Notes under the pieces: generated by a model
What the model was told of the DNA's origin: nothing
What the model saw: the letters and a program-made list of their open reading frames with translations, nothing else
Databases searched by the model: none
In this document: piece after piece, positions 51,307-58,470 of the stretch
Layout: the number at the start of each line of letters is the position of its first letter
How positions within the stretch are numbered: the stretch's first letter is position 1
From: Alcaligenes parafaecalis
GTDB lineage: Bacteria; Pseudomonadota; Gammaproteobacteria; Burkholderiales; Burkholderiaceae_B
DNA: 64,000 bases
Assembly (NCBI RefSeq): GCF_026344135.1
Contig: NZ_JAPKNA010000006.1
Coordinates: 212,736-276,735, forward strand
Reading direction: 5' to 3'
Position numbers and translations under genes: made by a program

Positions 51307-52461
51307 TTATGTCTCCAAAGTATCCAGCTTGGCAGTCCAGTCACCCAGAGAGTGGGTAACCAGATACGGGTCGGGCGAGACGGGGCGTGTTGCTTGCCGC
51401 ACAATCGTGAATTCGCCATCGGCGTTAATGCGCCCAATCCGGGGGTAGAGCCAAGTGTGGTGATTATCGGGATCAACTTTGATCCGCCCCTGAGGCGCAT
51501 CCAGCTCACTGCCCAAGAGATAAGGCAACAAGTCCTCGATCGCATCACTGGCCGATTGTCGATACGCATTGGCGAACAAATGCATCTGTGAATAGGCCGC
51601 TTCCCAACACAGATTAGGGTGGCAGTCAGCGCCAAAGCGCTTGCGCAAGCTGGCCAGGCAACGCGCATTGACCTCTGACTCTATCGATTGAAAATACGGT
51701 GCTGCCGTGAAATGGCCACAGGCAATTTCTGCCCCCATCTGCGCGATCTCTGCCTCCGAGGTCGTCAGGCTGGCAATGGGCATGGTCTGCGGATTAAAGC
51801 CTGCATTGGCATACGCGCGATACAGATTGGCCGTGGAATCCCCCACCACCGTAGAAAAGATAAAGTCCGGCTGCTTGTCCCGTATGTCCTGCATGATGCG
51901 GCTGTAATCACTTTCACTGGCATCCAGAGGCAGATAGTGCTCGCCCAGCACTTTGCTGTCAGGATGCTGCATCACCAGCTCGCGCATGATGCGGTTGGAC
52001 TCGTAGGGATAGATATAGTCCGAGCCAATCATGTAGACCCGTGCCCCGAAATTACTGGTCATGAAATGCGCCAGTTGCACGCTGTTCTGATTGGGCGCGG
52101 CGCCGGTATAGATCACATTGCCCGAGAACTCGAAGCCTTCGTACAAAGTGGGATAGAACAGCAGCTTGTTCCATTTCTCCACAATTGGGATCACCGCCTT
52201 GCGGCTGCTGGACATATAACCGCCAAAAATCACATTGACGCGGTCATGCACAATCAGCCGCTCGGCCTGCTCGGCATAGCATGAGGGCTTGGAAGCCGGG
52301 TCGTAGCACACGGCAACCAATTCGCGCCCCAACAGGCCACCGGCCTCGTTGATTTCATCAATCGCCAGTTTGGTCCCCTGCCATTGCGACTGGCCAATGG
52401 TAGAGGTCATGCCGGTTGCGGAATAAAGAACGCCGACGCGTACGGGGTCGTTGTGAGCCAA
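51307..52461 (-). CDS. amiC: Amide-binding negative regulator AmiC
   Basis: Periplasmic-binding-protein-fold regulator (family of Leu/Ile/Val-binding and urea-binding proteins) that binds short amides and holds AmiR. 384 residues from a TTG start with AGGAG seven bases upstream, matching the P. aeruginosa length of about 385; in-frame upstream ATG and other starts lack a ribosome site. VRVGVLYSATGMTSTIGQSQWQGTKLAIDEIN opens the fold. No signal peptide, as expected for a cytoplasmic sensor. Adjacent to amiR. Confidence 0.9.
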   Translation of the reverse strand: MAHNDPVRVGVLYSATGMTSTIGQSQWQGTKLAIDEINEAGGLLGRELVAVCYDPASKPSCYAEQAERLIVHDRVNVIFGGYMSSSRKAVIPIVEKWNKLLFYPTLYEGFEFSGNVIYTGAAPNQNSVQLAHFMTSNFGARVYMIGSDYIYPYESNRIMRELVMQHPDSKVLGEHYLPLDASESDYSRIMQDIRDKQPDFIFSTVVGDSTANLYRAYANAGFNPQTMPIASLTTSEAEIAQMGAEIACGHFTAAPYFQSIESEVNARCLASLRKRFGADCHPNLCWEAAYSQMHLFANAYRQSASDAIEDLLPYLLGSELDAPQGRIKVDPDNHHTWLYPRIGRINADGEFTIVRQATRPVSPDPYLVTHSLGDWTAKLDTLET

Positions 52462-52593
52462 AGTCCATCTCCTGTCTAGCATGGTAGAGGCGCAGGTCGA
52501 CAGACCTGCCAATAAACACTACGAGCGAGCATCAGGTTACTCCAAAAAACAGCATGACTTCGGCTCCCAAACGACGTTCCATTCTTGCCTTGC

Positions 52594-53076
52594 TTACCAG
52601 GCATCCATCAAGATCATCGTGCCGGGTAACCAGCATGTCAGCGCACCAATCAGGATGGTGTACACGGGCAAGATACGTACTGTGCGACCCAGTCCCAAAG
52701 CCAGAAAAAACAGGAACCACAAGCTGGACCACAAGAGCCACATGGTGATCAAGCGTGGATCACCCGCCGTCCAGGCAAAGGCCAGCGCACTGATAGCCAC
52801 AAACAGGCAATACCAGCCAAAGCCAACGCCCTTCAGGCCATACCACTGCACCACGGCCAGATACAGATACGTAAAGGCAAACAGCAAGCCACCGGCAACG
52901 GCAAAGAAATCCGCCATTTGCTCGCCACGCTGCAAGCCCACCAGATTGATGAACAGGGCCAGCAGCCCCACCAGCAAATTAAAGGGGGCAAGGTCCCGAC
53001 TTTCAATACGTCCAGTCAAACCCACACCATTAACAATCAGCACAGCCCCAATAAAGAAAAGCGCAACACCCAACAT
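52594..53076 (-). CDS. amiS: AmiS/UreI-family amide or urea channel
   Basis: 160-residue protein with six membrane segments, starting MLGVALFFIGAVLIVNGVGL after GGAGG. Family features: FNLLVGLLALFINLVG and FAFTYLYLAVVQWYGL. It admits short amides or urea. First gene of amiS-amiC-amiR, preceded by an apparent antitermination leader. No aliphatic amidase (amiE) is encoded nearby. Confidence 0.92.
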   Translation of the reverse strand: MLGVALFFIGAVLIVNGVGLTGRIESRDLAPFNLLVGLLALFINLVGLQRGEQMADFFAVAGGLLFAFTYLYLAVVQWYGLKGVGFGWYCLFVAISALAFAWTAGDPRLITMWLLWSSLWFLFFLALGLGRTVRILPVYTILIGALTCWLPGTMILMDAW

Positions 53077-53234
53077 GGCATAAGCCTCCAAAACAAGGTG
53101 ACGATTCCGGCCTGGCTGGCGTCAGGACCCTCCTGGCGCTGCGTGAGCTCTGTGTATCGCAATGGCTTCTTGCTGTTTGGCATTTCCAGATAGTTCGCAA
53201 CCTAACTATGAGGTCGGACTTATTTCGGGCAAAC

Positions 53235-53281
53235 AAAAAGGCCCAGACGGATTCAAGGGATGAACCAGTCTGGGCCTTTTT
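53235..53281 (-). terminator. Leader terminator upstream of amiS
   Basis: A perfect 14-bp stem AAAAAGGCCCAGAC (53235-53248) / GTCTGGGCCTTTTT (53268-53281), T-run on both strands, 160 bases above the amiS start. Placed in the leader rather than after a gene, it fits the terminator relieved by AmiR. Confidence 0.85.
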
Positions 53282-53312
53282 GCCCAACATCAACGCTGGC
53301 AACATTGGCAGC
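53270..53312 (-). promoter_or_regulatory. Candidate two-hairpin ANTAR antiterminator
   Basis: On the minus strand, hairpin 1 (53312-53295) has stem GCTG(C)C/G(C)CAGC and hexaloop AATGTT (A1 and G4, as in ANTAR targets). Hairpin 2 (53287-53270) pairs TTGGGC with GCCCAG around hexaloop AAAAAG; its 3' arm is the 5' arm of the terminator, so the two are mutually exclusive. The second loop lacks G4, which weakens the match. Confidence 0.55.
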
Positions 53313-53486
53313 AGATGTCGTTTCAATTCGGAAATGTTACAGCGATCTGAAATCGCGATCGGTGCAATTCTTACATAGCCCGGTCTCTCGCCTGTACTAG
53401 CGATTACCCTAGCGGCTGACTATTGGCGTCCTAAATAAAAATTGTGCTAAAGTAGCCCATCGATTTAACGATCTGATTCTTATTCC

Positions 53487-53672
53487 ATGAACCGCCCCGC
53501 ATCCTCTTTGCTAAGCACTCTGCCCCTATCGCGGGCCGCGTCGCTGCGGGCGGGCTCTCCTCCTCCTCCATCTGTCTTGCTGATGACTGTCGTCGCCCCG
53601 GGCGTCGTCAATCAAGCCGCAGTCGTGTCCGACGTCGTCGTCGACACACGCGTCTACAGCGTCTGCTCCTAA
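53487..53672 (+). CDS. Valine-rich leader peptide of an attenuator
   Basis: A 61-codon frame whose last 29 residues, from an internal ATG at 53583 (MTVVAPGVVNQAAVVSDVVV...), contain 11 valines, nine of them in adjacent groups of two or three. The stop is followed at once by a small hairpin and T run, and then by the EamA gene. This is the pattern of an amino-acid-sensing leader peptide such as IvbL. Neither start has a good ribosome site, so the exact start is uncertain. Confidence 0.65.
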   Translation: MNRPASSLLSTLPLSRAASLRAGSPPPPSVLLMTVVAPGVVNQAAVVSDVVVDTRVYSVCS

Positions 53673-53688
53673 GACTTCGTCTTTTTTT
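53671..53688 (+). terminator. Attenuator terminator after the valine leader peptide
   Basis: AAGAC-TTC-GTCTT followed by T (seven in all from 53682). The stem is short (5 bp) and begins inside the leader peptide stop codon. Confidence 0.5.
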
Positions 53689-53759
53689 CCCTGCGCTACC
53701 GATGCGCCTGGAATGTCTTTGCAGACAAACCTAATTTATTTAGACAGATAAAGAACATC

Positions 53760-54620
53760 ATGATTTCTTCTTCTCGCGCCCAAGCGGGTGCTATTGCTTT
53801 GTTCGTGCTGCTATGGGGCAGCGCGGGTATTTTCACGCGTGTGGGTTTGGACCATGGCTCGGTCATGGCCATGCTGATCCTGCGTTTTGCCATCGCCCTG
53901 CCTATGGTGATCCTGCTGGGGCACTTCAATGGCGGCTGGCTACCGCCCAAAGGGCAACGTCTGCTGCCCGCAATCAGCGGTTTGCTGATGATCGGGCTGT
54001 ATTCGTTTTTCTATTTTGAAACCCTGGCACAAGGGATTACGCCGGGTCTGCTGGCCACAATCTTGGGTGTACAGCCGATTCTGACCTTGGCATTGACCGA
54101 ACGGCGTTTTTCCCTGACTCGTATGGCTGGTTTGGCCTTGTCTTTGACTGGCCTGATTCTGGTGGTTTATCAAAGCCTGATTGTCAGCCGTTTGTCCGTC
54201 ACGGGTCTGGTGTTTGCAATTGCCGCTTTGCTCAGTATTACGGTGGGGACGATTGTGCAAAAGCGTCAGCCCGTCGGTGCTTTGCAAGGCATGCCTTTGC
54301 AGTACTCCTTGTCTCTGGGCTTGTTCATTCTGGTGTCCCTGGGTTTGGGGCAAGAGATTCGCTGGGAAAACACACTAGGCTTTTGGGGGCCGGTGATATG
54401 GCTTGGCCTGGTGATTTCCGTGCTGGCTCAGTTGCTGTTGTATCGCATGATTCGCAGCGGGAATCTGGTCAATGTCACTAGCCTATTTTATCTGGTGCCA
54501 GTGGTGACAGCGGGATTGGATTTCCTGATTCTGGGGAATACCTTGGCCGCTCGGGCTGGATTGGGACTGGTCGCTATCTTGGCTGGTCTGTGGCTGACTT
54601 TACGGAAGAAAGCAGCGTAA
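53760..54620 (+). CDS. EamA/DMT-family transporter
   Basis: 286 residues with ten membrane segments in two EamA repeats (GAIALFVLLWGSAGIFTRVGLDHGS... and LVFAIAALLSITVGTIVQKRQ...), the layout of RhtA-type amino-acid and metabolite exporters. The preceding valine-rich leader suggests a branched-chain amino acid or a related metabolite as cargo; this is inference. Ribosome site AAAGAA is modest. Confidence 0.85.
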   Translation: MISSSRAQAGAIALFVLLWGSAGIFTRVGLDHGSVMAMLILRFAIALPMVILLGHFNGGWLPPKGQRLLPAISGLLMIGLYSFFYFETLAQGITPGLLATILGVQPILTLALTERRFSLTRMAGLALSLTGLILVVYQSLIVSRLSVTGLVFAIAALLSITVGTIVQKRQPVGALQGMPLQYSLSLGLFILVSLGLGQEIRWENTLGFWGPVIWLGLVISVLAQLLLYRMIRSGNLVNVTSLFYLVPVVTAGLDFLILGNTLAARAGLGLVAILAGLWLTLRKKAA

Positions 54621-54691
54621 GGTGGGTTTTTACCTGCGTTAACACAAGTGAGGCCGGTCTTTGAATGATGAGATCGGTCTCCATGAAGCCA

Positions 54692-54723
54692 CCACTTGGG
54701 TCCCTCTGCAGGGACCCAAGTGG
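54692..54723. repeat. 14-bp perfect inverted repeat
   Basis: CCACTTGGGTCCCT (54692-54705) pairs with AGGGACCCAAGTGG (54710-54723) around CTGC. No T run follows, so a simple terminator is unlikely. It lies 70 bases after the EamA stop. Confidence 0.8.
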
Positions 54724-54992
54724 TTCACAGTGATGCATATCCACGATTCAAGCCGGTTTGCTTCCAAGATCCAGATGCTCAGAGACAAATCTCAAAGCCC
54801 CCTCTAAAAGCCCCTGGTTTACGAGTTCTCGCTACGCTCAATCACAATAGCCTTCCAATTCATCTCAACAACTTAGCCAACAACAAACCCTACCAAGCGC
54901 CAAACCGAGGATCGCTACACAGCCCCCCGTCCTCTCTACAACCAGCACTTCCTCCCACCCCAAATCGGTTTTTTTGTATTTCTCCGTTATGA

Positions 54993-55225
54993 GCCGCTTG
55001 GGGGCCGGGTTCAGGGGCTTGGGCGATTCAGACTGCTTGCCGCAGGCGGTGTCTTGATCCGGGGTGCAAGCACTCTGCTGTTTGAGCCCGACGCTTGTGG
55101 TTTGTCCGGGGGACAAACCACCGGGCGAGTTCAGAGTGCGCCCGGATCAAGACACCGACAAGGGCACCGATGCGCAGCATCGGCAAGTAGTCAAGCCCAA
55201 GCCCCTGAACCCGGCCCCAAGCGGC
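54993..55225 (+). repeat. Large structured repeat or candidate ncRNA, copy B
   Basis: A 233-base element closed by a 31-bp inverted repeat with one bulged G (54993-55024 with 55195-55225). Inside: a 17-bp stem 55047-55063 with 55141-55157; GCACTCTG 55070-55077 with CAGAGTGC 55132-55139; GGTTTGTCC 55099-55107 with GGACAAACC 55111-55119 around GGG; CCGATGC 55167-55173 with GCATCGG 55177-55183 around GCA. Same helix order and same linkers as copy A (8099-8329), different stem sequences. In both copies it sits between convergent genes. Confidence 0.8.
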
Positions 55226-55251
55226 GTCCCTCACCGAGACGACCAAACAAC

Positions 55252-55301
55252 AAAAAAAGAACCGACATCTCCAACCCTGGGGTCGGGTGAGATATCGGTT
55301 C
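55252..55301 (-). terminator. Intrinsic terminator of the cbb3-type oxidase operon
   Basis: On the minus strand GAACCGATATCTC pairs with GAGATGTCGGTTC (one mismatch), followed by seven T. Confidence 0.85.
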
Positions 55302-55385
55302 AAAAGCCGGGGGCCTGTTCCCGGCGTGCTACCGTTTCAAAACGTGCTTCTAATTATTGATTCCTTTCAAAAGCATCCCAGCGTC

Positions 55386-55976
55386 TTACTGCGCTGCAAT
55401 CCAGTCCTGTAACTCCTGCTCCCCCTGCCAAGGCTGAGTACGCTCCGCACTAGCCGCACGCGCTTCAGCGACAAGTTCAGGAGTAAGCGCCTCTGCCTCA
55501 TTCCCCCATTCATGGCGAATGAAATTAAACACGGCGGCTAGCTCCGCATCACTGAACTGCTCCGCAAAAGCAGGCATTGCTCCCTGATATTGCTGCCCTT
55601 TCACCGTGATAGGCCCGTTAATGCCATGCAGCACTAACTGAGCCAACACCTTGGGCTCGCCCTTCACCCATTCAGAGTCAGCCAAAGGGGGAAACACTCC
55701 CGGCAAACCTTGCCCCGTCGCCTGATGGCAGGCCACACAGGCATTGGCATAAAGCTGCTTGCCATCCACAGAGGCACTGGCAGGGGCAGGAGCCAACACA
55801 GCCAACGGTCGTTGATCACCCAAGCGGGGAGAGCTATTAGGCTGAGCCGACACGATGTAGTACACCGCCCAGGCCAGCAGCGCCAAAATCACCAGAATCA
55901 CAACTCGCGGAACCGGGTTGTACTGCTCATGGGGATCGGCGTTCTCGCTTTGACGATTTTGCACAGGCTTGTTCAT
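55386..55976 (-). CDS. Monohaem cytochrome c, third subunit of the oxidase
   Basis: 196 residues: one N-terminal membrane anchor (VVILVILALLAWAVYYIVSA), then a single class I cytochrome c domain with haem motif CVACH (near residue 82) and a Met ligand candidate in GAMPAFAEQF. Typical CcoP is about 300 residues with two haems, so this is a one-haem short form. Overlaps the ccoO-like gene (ATGA). Confidence 0.82.
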   Translation of the reverse strand: MNKPVQNRQSENADPHEQYNPVPRVVILVILALLAWAVYYIVSAQPNSSPRLGDQRPLAVLAPAPASASVDGKQLYANACVACHQATGQGLPGVFPPLADSEWVKGEPKVLAQLVLHGINGPITVKGQQYQGAMPAFAEQFSDAELAAVFNFIRHEWGNEAEALTPELVAEARAASAERTQPWQGEQELQDWIAAQ

Positions 55977-56581
55977 TCCTCGCGCTCCACGACATCAGCA
56001 CTCAAGATTGGATAGACGTGCTTGAGCGACTGCAAATACACGACCAGATCCAAGGCCTCCGGACGTGCCACTACCACCTTGCCCTCTGGCGCTACACCCG
56101 GCGGCAGGCTGACCACACGCTCATCAGGCTGCACCTGATCCGGGTCTTTGGCTTCAAACAGGAAACGATAAGGAGGCATATTGCTACCTGGCGAATACGC
56201 GCGCGGATCGTACAAATGGCCCAGATGCCAATCCTGGCTAGGTTGACGCACGCCAATATTGAACAGATCCGGCCCGGTACGCATGGTGCCCAGCAAAGGC
56301 GGATCATCATAGTGATAATCCCCCGCCACAGAGGCGCGTCCCCAGCCACGGCTGGCATCAGCGACACCGGCTCCCGTGGTACTGGGCTGCTGAGTGTGGC
56401 AAGTAATACAACCATTGCCCCGATACACCGCCCGGCCACGTACTTCCTGGCTGGTATAGGGCGACAAGCCTTCCGGTGCAGGCTCGTCTTTCAACTGCAG
56501 AAAAGGCACCACAATCATGGCGGCCGTGGCCAGGGACAAGGTCACCATGGACCCGATAATCAACTTCAGTTCGTTTTCCAT
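55973..56581 (-). CDS. cbb3-type oxidase monohaem subunit II (CcoO-like)
   Basis: 202 residues: N-terminal anchor (IIGSMVTLSLATAAMIVVPFL), YTSQEVRGRAVYRGNGCITCHTQQ haem motif near residue 55, conserved GPDLFNIGVR and the Met in GSNMPPYRFLF, all characteristic of CcoO. It passes electrons to subunit I. Four bases after the CcoN gene. Confidence 0.9.
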   Translation of the reverse strand: MENELKLIIGSMVTLSLATAAMIVVPFLQLKDEPAPEGLSPYTSQEVRGRAVYRGNGCITCHTQQPSTTGAGVADASRGWGRASVAGDYHYDDPPLLGTMRTGPDLFNIGVRQPSQDWHLGHLYDPRAYSPGSNMPPYRFLFEAKDPDQVQPDERVVSLPPGVAPEGKVVVARPEALDLVVYLQSLKHVYPILSADVVEREE

Positions 56582-56585
56582 GTCC

Positions 56586-58238
56586 TCAAACCTCCAGCTC
56601 AGCAGTACGGCGCACGGCAGCCGAGCGAGACTCGGTCAAGGCGAACGCACCGGACTTCACAATCATCAGCAAGACGTGCAGGGCAAACACCAGATGGCCC
56701 AAAGTCATCAGGGCGCCGCCAATGGAGCGACCTTGCAGCCAGGGCATGGTGACAGCCACGGATTCCATAAAGCCACGCGTTGGGTCCAGCAAGGCCAAGC
56801 CTTGCAGTACGCCACCAATGCTGAGCGTGATCATGTACACCGCAAAGCCAGCCACCACCAGCCAGAAGTGCCAGGAGATCAAGGCAGGACGGGGCCAGGC
56901 GGTATTCAGAATGCGTGGCAAGGCAAAGTACACCCCACCAAAAATCACCATGGTCACAAAGCCATACATGCCCAGGTGAGCATGCGCTACGGTGAAGTGC
57001 GTGAAGTGCGTAATGGAGTTCAGGGAGCGCAAGGCTTCAGCAGAACCTTGCAGGGACGCGACGGTGTACATCATGGCGCCAAAGACGATGAAACGCAGAA
57101 CCGGCGAATGACGCAGCGCACTGAAGTGACCTTTCAAGGTCAAGTGCTGGTTGGCCGAGAAGGCCAGCACCGGAATCACCATCATCACGCTTTGCACGAT
57201 GGACAGAGTGATCAGCCATTCAGGAATAGGACCACCGATCAAATGGTGCGCACCGACCTGACCGTAGAAAAAGGCCAGCGTCCAGAAACCCAGCAAAGAC
57301 AAGTTGTAGGAACGTACGGGACGCCCAATGACTTTAGGCAGGAAGTAGTAAATGGCCGCAATCGACATGGGGGTGTAGAACAGACCCAATACGTTATGCC
57401 CGAACCACCAGTTCATGGTGGCTTGCTCGACGCCAAAGTGCACGCCCGGAACCTTGGCAACCAGATACAGGATCGGGAACCAGAACAATGCGGCACCGAT
57501 GTACCAAACCGACACGTACAAGTGCTTGACCTTGCGTTGCGACAGCATCAAGGCCAGAGGCATACCGATCATCATGCCGCCAAAGGCAAACAACACACCA
57601 ATCTGCCAGGGAATTTCAAGCCACTCCAAACCAGCATTCAAACCAATGGCCAAGGCCCCGATGCCGGCGACCAGAGCCGCGTTCCAGACCAAGCCACCGA
57701 CCATCACCAAACGGCCACCCAAAAGTGGGGTTTGCAGCAGGCGCGGCAGCATCCAGATTGTCAGCCCCAGCAAGCCCATCGGGGCCCAGCCATAAGCCAC
57801 ACCGTTCAGGTGAATCGTGCGCAGACGGCCAAAGCTCAACCAGGACACATCGCCCAGGAACTCGGGCCAATGCAGTTTCAGCGAACTGATCAGACCGGCA
57901 AAAGACGCCACCACCAGCCAGACCACCGCACAGACAATCAATAAAAAAGCAGGCATGGAGCTGGAACGGTCAGCCTGCTCGCGTGCCTCCATCTCTACAG
58001 CACTGGTTTGCTGGCCGTGGTTCTCTGCCAGATGGTCAGCGGCAGCCAGACTGAGCGCTTGCCGTTGAGCATCACCGGCAGAAGGCTCTTCGGGCTGGCC
58101 GATCTCGCCCTTATGGAAAATAGTGCGTGCACCACTGACGTCAGCATCGAACAGGCCCTTGCGCAAGGACCAGATAAAGGCAAAAAGCCCGGCAATCGAC
58201 AGGATGAATGCGGCAAGCAAAAGCGCCGTCGGGTTCAT
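56586..58238 (-). CDS. cbb3-type oxidase subunit I with N-terminal CcoS-like segment
   Basis: 550 residues. The catalytic subunit shows RTIHLNGVAYGW, WWFGHNVLGLFY (CuB His), FFYGQVGAHHL (conserved Tyr and His pair) and HFTHFTVAHAHLGMYGF (haem ligands), so it should reduce oxygen. The first 45 residues (AAFILSIAGLFAFIWSLRKGLFDADVSGARTIF, pieces thereof) resemble the assembly protein CcoS, joined by a hydrophilic linker of about 60 residues. AGAGGA precedes the ATG at 58238. No separate ccoS or ccoQ is seen in the operon. Confidence 0.87.
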   Translation of the reverse strand: MNPTALLLAAFILSIAGLFAFIWSLRKGLFDADVSGARTIFHKGEIGQPEEPSAGDAQRQALSLAAADHLAENHGQQTSAVEMEAREQADRSSSMPAFLLIVCAVVWLVVASFAGLISSLKLHWPEFLGDVSWLSFGRLRTIHLNGVAYGWAPMGLLGLTIWMLPRLLQTPLLGGRLVMVGGLVWNAALVAGIGALAIGLNAGLEWLEIPWQIGVLFAFGGMMIGMPLALMLSQRKVKHLYVSVWYIGAALFWFPILYLVAKVPGVHFGVEQATMNWWFGHNVLGLFYTPMSIAAIYYFLPKVIGRPVRSYNLSLLGFWTLAFFYGQVGAHHLIGGPIPEWLITLSIVQSVMMVIPVLAFSANQHLTLKGHFSALRHSPVLRFIVFGAMMYTVASLQGSAEALRSLNSITHFTHFTVAHAHLGMYGFVTMVIFGGVYFALPRILNTAWPRPALISWHFWLVVAGFAVYMITLSIGGVLQGLALLDPTRGFMESVAVTMPWLQGRSIGGALMTLGHLVFALHVLLMIVKSGAFALTESRSAAVRRTAELEV

Positions 58239-58362
58239 GGTATTCCTCTGATGAGATAGGGCCGTCCCCCGCAGGGGCACGGACGAAAACACTCGCAAGG
58301 CTACCTGTCGGTACAGAGCATTCCAAGAATCAGTTAAAGCTTCAAAAACCCTATCAGTTGTC

Positions 58363-58401
58363 CTGTAAGCGGCGTAAATAGCGGATTGCTTGTGCTTACA
58401 G
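58363..58401. promoter_or_regulatory. Candidate operator upstream of the second MocR gene
   Basis: Perfect inverted repeat CTGTAAGC (58363-58370) / GCTTACAG (58394-58401) with a 23-base spacer, between the divergent oxidase operon and MocR gene. Confidence 0.5.
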
Positions 58402-58470
58402 CCTTACCCATCAGATAATAAAAAAACCACATTTGGCGAATTAACCGTATCAGATGGATTATTAAGCCGC

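Larger units (their letters stand above)
53077..53486. other. Divergent leader region between amiS and the EamA leader peptide
   Basis: 410 bases holding, on the minus strand, an RNA leader with two small hairpins and a terminator (53235-53312) before amiS, and, on the plus strand, the promoter region of the valine-rich leader peptide. A possible plus-strand -35 TTGTGC (53442-53447) with TTTAAC (53464-53469) was noted. Confidence 0.55.
54621..55385. other. Long convergent intergenic region
   Basis: 765 bases between the EamA gene and the oxidase operon. It holds a 14-bp perfect hairpin at 54692-54723, an AT/C-rich stretch at 54780-54990 with no recognised gene, structured repeat copy B at 54993-55225 and the terminator of the oxidase operon at 55252-55301. 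Confidence 0.7.

Noticed and set aside
55054..55360. Open frames of 78-98 residues across structured repeat B
   Set aside because: Same reason: low-complexity translations of the inverted repeats without start signals.
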